Below are positions 1 through 5,393 of a stretch of 13,193 nucleotides of DNA, in pieces. Each line of letters opens with the position of its first letter. Positions within the stretch are counted from its first letter, which is position 1. The DNA is from Chloroflexota bacterium. Lineage in GTDB: Bacteria; Chloroflexota; Dehalococcoidia; DSTF01; RBG-16-68-14. The stretch covers positions 1 through 13,193 of the forward strand of contig JADFRJ010000044.1 of NCBI GenBank assembly GCA_022561355.1, given 5' to 3'. The notes beneath the pieces were generated by a model, which made no database searches, was not told the DNA's origin, and saw nothing but the letters and a program-made list of their open reading frames with translations. The translations under genes and the position numbers were made by a program.

Positions 1-41
1 GGATCGAGCTGCCGTCTGAGGGCTGGGACCATCTCGCGTAG
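1..41 (+). CDS. C-terminal tail of an upstream gene, possibly thiamine-monophosphate kinase
   Basis: Only the last 12 codons are in the window, reading I-E-L-P-S-E-G-W-D-H-L-A and stopping at TAG 39-41. The G-W-x-H ending near the stop resembles the C-terminus of thiamine-monophosphate kinase (ThiL), and thiL is often found upstream of tsaE in other bacteria; both points are recalled family knowledge rather than proof. The stop codon overlaps the region where the next gene (tsaE) must begin, so the two are probably translationally coupled in one operon. The frame and the stop are seen directly; the identity is a guess from a dozen residues. Confidence 0.45.
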   Translation, partial: IELPSEGWDHLA

Positions 42-42
42 C

Positions 43-531
43 CTGGAATTCGCAACGAAGACGCCGTCCGAGACGAGGCGGCTAGGCGCTCGCATCGGCA
101 GGCTGCTGGAGGCTGGTGACGTGCTGCTGTTCCAAGGGGAGTTGGGGAGCGGCAAGACCGTGCTGGCGCAAGGGGTGGGGGAAGGGCTGGCCGTTCGCGA
201 GCCCGTCAAAAGCTCCTCGTTCGTGCTTGTGAACGAATACCACGGCCGGCTAACCGTCCAGCATGCCGACCTCTACCGCCTGGAGGAGGCTGCCCAAGTC
301 TTCGATCTGGGCCTGGAAGAGATAGCCGCGCCAGGCGTCCTCATCGTCGAATGGCCTGAGCGCGCTTGGGACGAGCTGCCGCCGGAGCATCTCCTGATCC
401 GCATTGTTGAAAACGCAGACGGGGCCGAGGCAAGAGCCGGCCGGACGCTTACGCTGGAAGCGCGAGGATCCCGATACGAGGAGCTGATCGAGCAGTTGGA
501 TCGCCGGAGCAAGCGGGCGGCGAGGGTATGA
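43..531 (+). CDS. tsaE: tRNA threonylcarbamoyladenosine biosynthesis ATPase TsaE
   Basis: TsaE is the P-loop ATPase that works with TsaB and TsaD to put the threonylcarbamoyl group on A37 of ANN-decoding tRNAs. Counting from codon 43, the Walker A motif G-E-L-G-S-G-K-T is at residues 32-39, H-A-D-L-Y-R-L at 74-80 and V-E-W-P-E at 102-106, all hallmarks of the family, and the length of about 162 residues is normal. The first ATG/GTG/TTG in frame is GTG 121, but that would delete the conserved N-terminal strand (S-E-T-R-R-L-G ... L-E-A-G-D) just before Walker A. The frame is open to the window edge with no ATG, GTG or TTG before 121, so I use CTG 43, directly after the upstream stop; ATC 31 or a start left of the window are alternatives. 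The stop overlaps the ATG of tsaB (ATGA, 528-531), indicating translational coupling. Confidence 0.9.
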   Translation: MEFATKTPSETRRLGARIGRLLEAGDVLLFQGELGSGKTVLAQGVGEGLAVREPVKSSSFVLVNEYHGRLTVQHADLYRLEEAAQVFDLGLEEIAAPGVLIVEWPERAWDELPPEHLLIRIVENADGAEARAGRTLTLEARGSRYEELIEQLDRRSKRAARV

Positions 532-1202
532 GGGAGCCACTCGAACTCTCGATCGACACCTGCTCAGACAACGCTTCGATCGCGCTCTCCAGAGAGGGCT
601 CGCTCCTCGTCGAGCTGACGTGGCATATTGGGCGGGAGCACTCCAGACAGTTGTTGCCCGCGATAGACGGCCTTCTGGGCCGTCTGAGCGCGTCTAAGGA
701 CGATCTGACGGCGTTGTTCGCGGCAAAAGGACCCGGTGGCTACGCGGGCGTTCGAGCGGGCGTCAGCACGGCCAAGGGCCTCGCCTTCGGGCTCGAACTG
801 CCGCTGGTCGGCGTGGGCCGCCTGGAAGTGGAGGCGTACGCTTGGCGGGCCGCTGGAGGGCCGATTGTCGCGGTGCATCGCGCCGGACGCCGGGATGCCG
901 CCTGGGCGGCTTACGAGGGCGTACCGGAGTGGAAGGAACTATCGGCGCCGCGCTTGAGCCCGCTGGAGGAGCTGGCCTCTCTCCTCCCTGCGGGGTCGCT
1001 CGTCACGGGCGAGCTTGAGGAGGAGGCGGTGGCGGAGATGACGGCGCTAGGTCATCGCGTCGTCACAGGCGCCGCGACGATCCGCCGCGCGGCCCTTCTC
1101 GCCGAACTGGGCTGGCAACGCCTGCAGGCGGGCGAAACGGATGATCCTAAGTCATTCGTGCCTCTATACTTACGCGAGCCCGCGATCGGGCCGCAGAAGT
1201 AG
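528..1202 (+). CDS. tsaB: tRNA threonylcarbamoyladenosine biosynthesis protein TsaB
   Basis: TsaB (YeaZ) is the inactive ASKHA-fold partner that scaffolds TsaD and TsaE in t6A tRNA modification. The N-terminus has the family strand L-S-I-D-T followed by H-S-R-Q-L-L-P around residues 38-44, and G-P-G-G-Y-A-G-V-R-A-G at 68-78 corresponds to the conserved G-P-G-S-F-T-G-x-R-x-G loop. The length of 224 residues is typical. The C-terminal half is more divergent, as is usual for this family. It starts at an ATG overlapping the tsaE stop by four bases. ndk begins 11 bases after its stop, so tsaE-tsaB-ndk read as one transcription unit. TsaD, the catalytic subunit, is not in the window. Confidence 0.93.
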   Translation: MREPLELSIDTCSDNASIALSREGSLLVELTWHIGREHSRQLLPAIDGLLGRLSASKDDLTALFAAKGPGGYAGVRAGVSTAKGLAFGLELPLVGVGRLEVEAYAWRAAGGPIVAVHRAGRRDAAWAAYEGVPEWKELSAPRLSPLEELASLLPAGSLVTGELEEEAVAEMTALGHRVVTGAATIRRAALLAELGWQRLQAGETDDPKSFVPLYLREPAIGPQK

Positions 1203-1213
1203 CTGAAATAACT

Positions 1214-1663
1214 ATGGAACGCACGCTGATCCTGCTGAAGCCCGACGCCCTACAGCGTGGGCTGGCCGGCGAGATCATCTCGCGGCTGGAGCGCCGAGGG
1301 CTGAAGATCGTGGGCATGAAGCTCATGCAGCTCGACGACGCATTGGCTCGCCGCCACTACGCCGAGCACGAAGGCAAACCGTTTCTCGACTCGCTAATCA
1401 GGTTCATCACGTCTGGGCCGCTCATCGCGGCGGCGCTGGAAGGCCCAAACGCGATCGCGCTGACCCGCAAGCAGATGGGCGCGACCGACCCACAGAACGC
1501 CGACAGCGGCACGATCCGCGGCGACCTGGCGCTCTATGTGCAGTTCAACCTGATCCACGGCTCCGACTCGCCGGAATCCGCCAAGCGGGAGCTGGCTCTC
1601 TTCTTCAACGACGATGAGATCGTCTCCTGGGACCGCGACGTGGACGCCTGGATCGTTGAGTAG
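1214..1663 (+). CDS. ndk: nucleoside diphosphate kinase
   Basis: NDK transfers the gamma phosphate of ATP to nucleoside diphosphates through a phospho-histidine and balances the cytoplasmic NTP and dNTP pools. The protein opens with the family motif T-L-I-L-L-K-P-D (nucleotide-binding Lys9), and the active-site signature N-L-I-H-G-S-D is at residues 112-118, with catalytic His115. The I-R-G-D-L (101-105) and S-W-D segments are also typical. Length is 149 residues, normal for the family. No strong Shine-Dalgarno precedes the ATG (upstream bases are AT-rich), and translation may depend on tsaB. Its last codons overlap the proposed TTG start of the acetyltransferase gene. Confidence 0.97.
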   Translation: MERTLILLKPDALQRGLAGEIISRLERRGLKIVGMKLMQLDDALARRHYAEHEGKPFLDSLIRFITSGPLIAAALEGPNAIALTRKQMGATDPQNADSGTIRGDLALYVQFNLIHGSDSPESAKRELALFFNDDEIVSWDRDVDAWIVE

Positions 1664-2189
1664 CGAGCCCAACACGCTCTCCGTTCGTCCTGAAGCTCCC
1701 CGCGATTACCACGCGATCCATACGCTGGTGACGGCCGCGTTCGGTCGCGAGAGCGAAGCCAAGCTCGTCCGCCTGCTCCGCGCCGACGCCGATGCCTACG
1801 TACCTGAGCTAGCGTTGGTCGCGGAAGAGGGCGGCGAGATCATCGGGCACGTCATGTTGACCAACGCCACGCTTCACGGCGATGAGGACTGGCGGGTGCT
1901 CGCGCTAGGACCGCTTTCTGTGACGCCAGGACGGCAACGGAAGGGCGCCGGCATCGCGCTCACCGAGGCCGCGCTCGAACTGGCCGATGCGCGAGGAGAT
2001 CGGCTCGTGGTACTGCTCGGGCACCCAGCTTACTATCCGCGCTTTGGCTTCGAGCCAGCCCGTGGCAGGGGCATCGAGCCACCGTCGGAGGAGATGCCGG
2101 ACGCCGCGTTCATGGTCAAGGTGCTATCGAAGTATGAGGAGCGCTATCAGGGACGCTTCGAGTACGCGCCGGCGTTCGGCCAAGTCTAG
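1656..2189 (+). CDS. GNAT-family N-acetyltransferase (YhbS / COG3153 type)
   Basis: This is a predicted acetyl-CoA-dependent N-acetyltransferase; the substrate is unknown. The conserved YhbS layout is clear: A-A-F-G-R-x-S-E-A-K-L-V near residue 27, E-L-A-L-V-A-E-E near 51, G-H-V-M-L-T near 64, L-G-P-L-S-V-T-P (84-91) followed by the acetyl-CoA pyrophosphate loop R-Q-R-K-G-A-G at 93-99, and L-G-H-P-A-Y-Y-P-R-F-G-F at 121-132. I chose TTG 1656 because it overlaps the ndk stop and gives 177 residues starting just before the fold. The frame is also open to an ATG at 1614, but that adds a low-complexity stretch lying inside ndk. It is the last + strand gene of the first operon and ends 13 bases from the convergent rsfS stop, with no clear terminator between them. 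Confidence 0.85.
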   Translation: MSSEPNTLSVRPEAPRDYHAIHTLVTAAFGRESEAKLVRLLRADADAYVPELALVAEEGGEIIGHVMLTNATLHGDEDWRVLALGPLSVTPGRQRKGAGIALTEAALELADARGDRLVVLLGHPAYYPRFGFEPARGRGIEPPSEEMPDAAFMVKVLSKYEERYQGRFEYAPAFGQV

Positions 2190-2202
2190 GGCCGGACCTT
2201 CA

Positions 2203-2589
2203 CTACTGGATGCGCACAACCTCTGTGGCGTCCTGCCACAGCTCTTCAAGATCGTAGTAGTCGCGCAGCTCGGGCGAGAAGATGTGCAGGATGATGGCTC
2301 CGTAGTCTACGAGGACCCATCCCGAATCGACGCCGCCTTCGCGATGGGACGGCTTGATGTCCTCTTCGCGCAGTTCGGTATTGACCAGCTCGACGAGCGC
2401 GCGCATCTGGCGATTGTTGATGGCCGTGGCGATCACGAAGTAATCGGCGAAGGAGGCCACCTTCCGGATGTCCAGGAGCAGCACGTCTTCCGCCTGGCGG
2501 TCAGCCAGCAGGTCGACGATTCGGCGAGCGAGGTCGGCGGGTGCGTTCAGTAGACGTCCTTCGGGTGCAGTTGAAGTGGCTGGACTCAT
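2203..2589 (-). CDS. rsfS: ribosomal silencing factor RsfS (Iojap family)
   Basis: RsfS binds ribosomal protein uL14 on the large subunit and blocks subunit joining when nutrients are scarce. The 128-residue protein shows the family motifs in order: A-S-F-A-D-Y-F-V-I-A-T at 45-55, N-N-R-Q at 58-61, the E-G segment at 84-85, G-W-V-L-V-D-Y-G at 90-97, H-I-F-S-P-E at 102-107 and R-D-Y-Y-D-L-E-E-L-W at 109-118. It stands apart from the usual nadD neighbourhood and is transcribed away from mnmA. A -10-like TATACT lies only about ten bases upstream of the ATG, so the mRNA may be leaderless. Confidence 0.95.
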   Translation of the reverse strand: MSPATSTAPEGRLLNAPADLARRIVDLLADRQAEDVLLLDIRKVASFADYFVIATAINNRQMRALVELVNTELREEDIKPSHREGGVDSGWVLVDYGAIILHIFSPELRDYYDLEELWQDATEVVRIQ

Positions 2590-2598
2590 GCGTCCGCC

Positions 2599-2604
2599 AG
2601 TATA
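2599..2604 (-). promoter_or_regulatory. -10-like element for rsfS
   Basis: On the - strand the hexamer TATACT lies 9 bases upstream of the rsfS ATG. This spacing would put the transcription start at or within a few bases of the start codon. No convincing -35 is seen at the usual distance; a TTGCAC is only 11 bp further upstream and belongs to the palindromic box described separately. This is motif matching only. Confidence 0.4.
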
Positions 2605-2610
2605 GCACTA

Positions 2611-2642
2611 GCACCGTGCAAATCAGCCTGCGCACCGTGCAA
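2611..2642. promoter_or_regulatory. paired palindromic boxes in the rsfS-mnmA divergent region
   Basis: The 11-mer GCACCGTGCAA occurs twice, at 2611-2621 and 2632-2642, in the same orientation and offset by exactly 21 bp (two helical turns). The core GCAC-C-GTGC is itself a palindrome with a single central base. Copies on one face of the helix in a divergent promoter look like an operator for a dimeric regulator. The first copy overlaps the expected promoter region of rsfS and the second that of mnmA. The regulator is unknown. Confidence 0.5.
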
Positions 2643-2656
2643 GACATCCTATTCGG

Positions 2657-2662
2657 TAGAAT
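2657..2662 (+). promoter_or_regulatory. -10-like element for mnmA
   Basis: TAGAAT ends 8 bases before the mnmA ATG, giving a predicted transcription start at or next to the start codon, as in a leaderless mRNA. No Shine-Dalgarno is visible before this ATG, which agrees with that reading. There is no good -35 at 17 bp; that position falls in the second palindromic box. Confidence 0.4.
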
Positions 2663-2670
2663 GGGACGCT

Positions 2671-3771
2671 ATGTCTCGTGAACGCATCGTTGTCGCGATG
2701 AGCGGTGGTGTCGACTCCTCCGTGGCCGCCGGTTTGCTGCTGCGGGAGGGATACGACGTCATTGGGGTCACGATGCGCCTCTGGGCGCCGGAAGACGTGC
2801 AAGCGCCCCGCTACCACAAGCGCTGCTGTTCGGTAGAGGACATCGACGACGCGCGCTCCGCGGCGGACGTCCTCGGCATCCCTCACTACGTCGTCAACAT
2901 GGAGCGGGAGTTCATGGCGAACGTCGTCGACTACTTCGTGGCTGAGTACAGCCGCGGACGTACACCAAATCCCTGCCTGCCATGCAACGAGCACGTGAAG
3001 TTCCGGGCGCTGGTGCAGCGAGCGAAGGCGATGGAAGCCCGCTATCTGGCCACTGGTCATTACGTACGGCTGGTCGAATCGCAGGGGGTCTACAGGCTCT
3101 ACCGCGCGAGAGACGAGGCGAAGGACCAATCGTACGTCCTCTACATGTTGGGTCAGGAAGATCTGGCGGGCGTGCGCTTTCCTATCGGCGCGTTCGAGAA
3201 GGACGAGATTCGGGAGCTGGCGATGGAGATGGGCCTGCCCAATGCGAGCAAGCCCGACAGCGCCGACATCTGTTTCTTGCCGACCGAGGACTATCGCGAC
3301 TTCATCGCTGAGCGGGTGCCGCAGGCCGCGGGCGACGTCGTCGACAGCGACGGCGCGGTGGTTGGGAGGCACGAAGGCGTTGCCAGGTTCACGATCGGCC
3401 AGCGGCGCGGCTTGGGTGTTACTTTAGGGGAGAAGCGCTACGTGACATCGATCGACCCGCAGCTCAACGTGATCACGATCGGGCCGGAGGATGCGTTGCT
3501 TGCAAGCGGTCTCAGCGCGGAAGCGCTCTCCTGGGTGCGCGGCGAACCGCCCGCGAACGAATTCGAGGCTGGCGTGAGGATCCGCTATCAGACGCCGGTG
3601 CAGCCGGCCTGGGTGCGGCTGACTGAGGCAGGTGCGGATGTGCGTTTTCGCGAGCCGCAGCGCGCCATCGCCGCTGGGCAGGCGGCCGTCTTCTACCACG
3701 GGGATGAAGTGCTGGGAGGCGGGATCATCGCCCGCGCGGCCGACGCGAAAGCTGAGCCAAAGGACGCGTAA
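2671..3771 (+). CDS. mnmA: tRNA-specific 2-thiouridylase MnmA
   Basis: MnmA adenylates and then thiolates U34 in the anticodon of Lys, Glu and Gln tRNAs, taking sulfur from an IscS/Tus-type relay. The PP-loop S-G-G-V-D-S is at residues 11-16. The two catalytic cysteines are visible: Cys102 in T-P-N-P-C-L-P-C-N and Cys201 in A-D-I-C-F-L-P. K-D-Q-S-Y-V-L-Y at 151-158 and F-T-I-G-Q-R-R-G-L-G-V at 240-250 are further family signatures. The length of 366 residues is normal. The C-C-S-V-E-D-I-D-D-A-R segment at 52-62 is the variant found in many non-proteobacterial MnmA proteins. It is monocistronic or leads the two small membrane-protein genes, although these appear to have their own promoter. Confidence 0.97.
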   Translation: MSRERIVVAMSGGVDSSVAAGLLLREGYDVIGVTMRLWAPEDVQAPRYHKRCCSVEDIDDARSAADVLGIPHYVVNMEREFMANVVDYFVAEYSRGRTPNPCLPCNEHVKFRALVQRAKAMEARYLATGHYVRLVESQGVYRLYRARDEAKDQSYVLYMLGQEDLAGVRFPIGAFEKDEIRELAMEMGLPNASKPDSADICFLPTEDYRDFIAERVPQAAGDVVDSDGAVVGRHEGVARFTIGQRRGLGVTLGEKRYVTSIDPQLNVITIGPEDALLASGLSAEALSWVRGEPPANEFEAGVRIRYQTPVQPAWVRLTEAGADVRFREPQRAIAAGQAAVFYHGDEVLGGGIIARAADAKAEPKDA

Positions 3772-3841
3772 GAGGCGGCGGTTTCGTTTGAGGCGCCGTC
3801 TACCGATGCTACCGTAGAGAGCTGCGGGTCTCGACCGGCCA

Positions 3842-3850
3842 TGCTATGAT
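3842..3850 (+). promoter_or_regulatory. extended -10 promoter for the small membrane-protein pair
   Basis: TGCTATGAT contains a good -10 hexamer (TATGAT, 3845-3850) preceded by the TGn extension. It lies 25 bases upstream of the TTG start at 3876, leaving room for the GGAGGT ribosome site. A weak -35 (CTGCGG, 3822-3827) sits 17 bp upstream. Confidence 0.5.
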
Positions 3851-3875
3851 GCAGCGCTGATGGAGGTAGTTTAAG

Positions 3876-4214
3876 TTGAGTTACTTGTTGTTCGGCCTTG
3901 CAAACTGGCGCGACATCATGATCCTCGCTGTCGGTTCAATTGCGTTTCTTGTGTTGTTGGCGATCCTCGTGGCCATTGTCGTGCTAGGTCTGGCCACCCG
4001 CGCGCTCATCCGTAGGGCTACGAAGTTACTGAACGATGACGTGTCGCCGCTGCTGGATTCGGCGCAGCAGACCGCGCATACCGTTCGTGGCACAGCATCG
4101 TTCGTGAGCGAGACGGCGGCGAGGCCGATCATTCGCGTCTACGGTGTCTTGGCCGGTGCGAAGCGCGCGGCTAGTGTGATCACGGGCATCGGGCGGCGTG
4201 ACAGCGGCGAGTAG
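3876..4214 (+). CDS. small single-pass membrane protein (DUF948-like architecture)
   Basis: A 112-residue protein of unknown function. One long hydrophobic helix spans about residues 14-42 and is followed by a basic stretch (R-A-L-I-R-R-A-T-K) and a soluble amphipathic tail with repeated small and polar residues, which suggests an N-out/C-in topology with a helical cytoplasmic tail. The layout resembles DUF948-type proteins, but I cannot show homology. The TTG start is supported by a clear GGAGGT at 3862-3867, 8 bases upstream, one of the best ribosome sites in the window. The next gene follows 30 bases after the stop with its own strong ribosome site, so the two are probably co-expressed. 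Confidence 0.75.
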   Translation: MSYLLFGLANWRDIMILAVGSIAFLVLLAILVAIVVLGLATRALIRRATKLLNDDVSPLLDSAQQTAHTVRGTASFVSETAARPIIRVYGVLAGAKRAASVITGIGRRDSGE

Positions 4215-4230
4215 CGTCGCGCTTACAGCG

Positions 4231-4237
4231 AAAGGAG
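4231..4237 (+). promoter_or_regulatory. ribosome binding site deciding the GTG start at 4245
   Basis: AAAGGAG lies 7 bases before GTG 4245. Two overlapping GTG triplets (4243 and 4245) are present; only 4245 is in the open frame. Confidence 0.6.
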
Positions 4238-4244
4238 TTCGCGT

Positions 4245-4649
4245 GTGTCTGAGGAGATAGAAGCCATGACCGACGAGATGGACGAAGAATTCGCTGATGA
4301 ACCAACCGGCGACGAAGCTGAGGAGCAAAAGTCGCATGGGCCGGGGCTGAGGCTCGGCATCCTCGTTGGGCTGATCGCCGGCGCTGTCGTGGCCACATTG
4401 TTCGCGCCGCCGACGGGCGAAGAGGCGCCTGGAGATGAAGCTGCGGAAGGGTCGGCTGAGGGGAATGACGCATCGCGGCTGGACCCGGATGAAGGAGCGC
4501 CTATTGCCCGTGTGCGCTCGCTTATCGAGCAGGTGCGGGCGCGTGTGCGGGAAGCATCCCGAGAGGCGGAGATCGCCACGCGTGAGACCGAAGAGCTGGC
4601 TCACGCCCGCTACGCTGAGCTGACGCACCAAGAAGGGAAGAAGACGTAA
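4245..4649 (+). CDS. YtxH-like domain membrane protein
   Basis: A 134-residue protein. It begins with a very acidic N-terminal segment (residues 1-30), then a glycine-rich transmembrane helix (about 35-54) that runs into L-F-A-P-P-T-G-E-E, matching the L-x-A-P-x-x-G-x-E signature of YtxH-domain proteins. The C-terminal third (about 86-130) is rich in Arg, Glu and Ala and should form a charged helix or coiled coil. YtxH proteins are general-stress or envelope-associated in Firmicutes; their molecular role is unclear. It follows the other small membrane protein gene on the same strand, suggesting a joint envelope function. It converges on the TfoX gene with a 21-base gap and no evident terminator. 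Confidence 0.75.
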   Translation: MSEEIEAMTDEMDEEFADEPTGDEAEEQKSHGPGLRLGILVGLIAGAVVATLFAPPTGEEAPGDEAAEGSAEGNDASRLDPDEGAPIARVRSLIEQVRARVREASREAEIATRETEELAHARYAELTHQEGKKT

Positions 4650-4670
4650 GAGGCTGGCGCTGAGATACGC

Positions 4671-5039
4671 CTATCCGCGCATGGCGACTGCATACGTCAA
4701 CGTCGCTAGCACATACCTGACACTCTCGTCTAGAAGCCTTCCAACTTCAGAAGCGTCCTTCAGTATTCGTCCAGGAATCACAGCATATTCCTTCTTGATG
4801 TGTCCCTTGGGGAAGTATCTTAAACGCCTTGCGCCTTGCTCTTCGAACAGCACTTCAAGCACATTAGGCGGGAGCCGGAGAGCGATGCCAAACGTCCCGC
4901 AGGAGATGAATATGCGGCCGTCCACGTAGCCGCCTACAGCACCAAAGACGTTCTTAAACTCTATCCGATGGGTAGCGGCAAGCTTGGGCGCAGCCAGGTC
5001 TAACAGCGCTGTAATCCGGCCGGAATACTTGTTCTTCAT
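4671..5039 (-). CDS. TfoX N-terminal domain protein
   Basis: The 122-residue protein matches the TfoX_N pattern: a conserved V-F-G-A-V-G-G-Y-V-D-G-R-I-F segment (residues about 31-44), then L-R-L-P-P, a central F-P-K-G-H-I-K-K-E-Y-A-V-I-P-G-R-I-L and a C-terminal helical part. TfoX_N-only proteins are common outside gamma-proteobacteria and need not be competence regulators; the function here is unknown. Codon use looks AT-richer than that of the housekeeping genes to the left, hinting at a different history. It lies next to two tRNA-Ser genes, a frequent setting for acquired genes. The ATG at 5037-5039 is the natural start just upstream of the domain. Confidence 0.8.
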   Translation of the reverse strand: MKNKYSGRITALLDLAAPKLAATHRIEFKNVFGAVGGYVDGRIFISCGTFGIALRLPPNVLEVLFEEQGARRLRYFPKGHIKKEYAVIPGRILKDASEVGRLLDESVRYVLATLTYAVAMRG

Positions 5040-5078
5040 GGATCTCTGAGGGTCGGGGGAGGTAGGAACGAATCGAAC

Positions 5079-5282
5079 TCGTGGCGGAGAGGGTGGGATT
5101 CGAACCCACGAGGGCTTGCACCCTACACGCTTTCCAGGCGTGCCTGTTCGGCCGCTCCAGCACCTCTCCGCGTGAAATTCATCTCAGGGCCGGATACGAC
5201 ACCGGCGCTAGCCCGCATCGCGGCACATTCGTTGTCGTGGCGGAGAGGGTGGGATTCGAACCCACGAGGGCTTGCACCCTAC
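5079..5282. repeat. 48-bp identical repeat shared by the two tRNA-Ser genes
   Basis: Positions 5079-5126 and 5235-5282 are identical over 48 bases, covering the 3' acceptor strand, T arm, variable arm and 3 bases beyond the encoded CCA. This reflects tandem duplication or gene conversion of the serine tRNAs. Confidence 0.9.
5082..5169 (-). tRNA. tRNA-Ser (anticodon GGA)
   Basis: Read on the - strand, the acceptor arms GGAGAGG (5169-5163) and CCTCTCC (5092-5086) pair perfectly. The anticodon stem is CACGC/GCGTG around the loop CTGGAAA, giving anticodon GGA (decodes UCC/UCU). A long variable arm (GGGTGCAAGCCC) is present as expected for serine, the T-loop is GTTCGAATC, the discriminator is G (5085), and CCA is encoded (5084-5082). 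Its 3' half is identical to the neighbouring tRNA-Ser(CGA). Confidence 0.97.
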
Positions 5283-5325
5283 CGCTTTTCGAGAACGGCA
5301 CCTTCGGCCACTCGGACACCTCTCC
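5238..5325 (-). tRNA. tRNA-Ser (anticodon CGA)
   Basis: On the - strand the acceptor arms GGAGAGG (5325-5319) and CCTCTCC (5248-5242) pair. The anticodon stem CCGTT/AGCGG (one G-U pair) encloses CTCGAAA, giving anticodon CGA for UCG codons. The class II variable arm, T-loop, G discriminator (5241) and encoded CCA (5240-5238) match the first tRNA-Ser. The 5' 17 bases (after the first G) recur exactly at 8683-8699. Confidence 0.97.
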
Positions 5326-5393
5326 GCGTATCTGATTCGACCTTTCGAGAGTATACCAACATCAGCAGTTGCTGAGCGTGGCGTGGGGTTCAA

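Noticed and set aside
1614..1655. Upstream ATG start for the acetyltransferase
   Set aside because: It lies deep inside ndk and adds low-complexity residues; the TTG overlapping the ndk stop gives a better N-terminus.
2623..3372. Long - strand open frame opposite mnmA
   Set aside because: Shadow of the high-GC mnmA gene; rich in Arg, His and Val with no recognisable motif.
5060..5081. T-arm-like sequence (GAGTTCGATTCG on the - strand) next to tRNA-Ser(GGA)
   Set aside because: The T-loop looks plausible but the stem does not pair beyond one or two bases and no acceptor or anticodon arms are found; at most a relic.
5081..5335. Short + strand open frame containing A-E-R-V-G-F-E-P-T-R-A-C-T-L twice
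   Set aside because: This is the well-known spurious translation of the antisense strand of tRNA-Ser genes; the region is fully explained by the two tRNAs.
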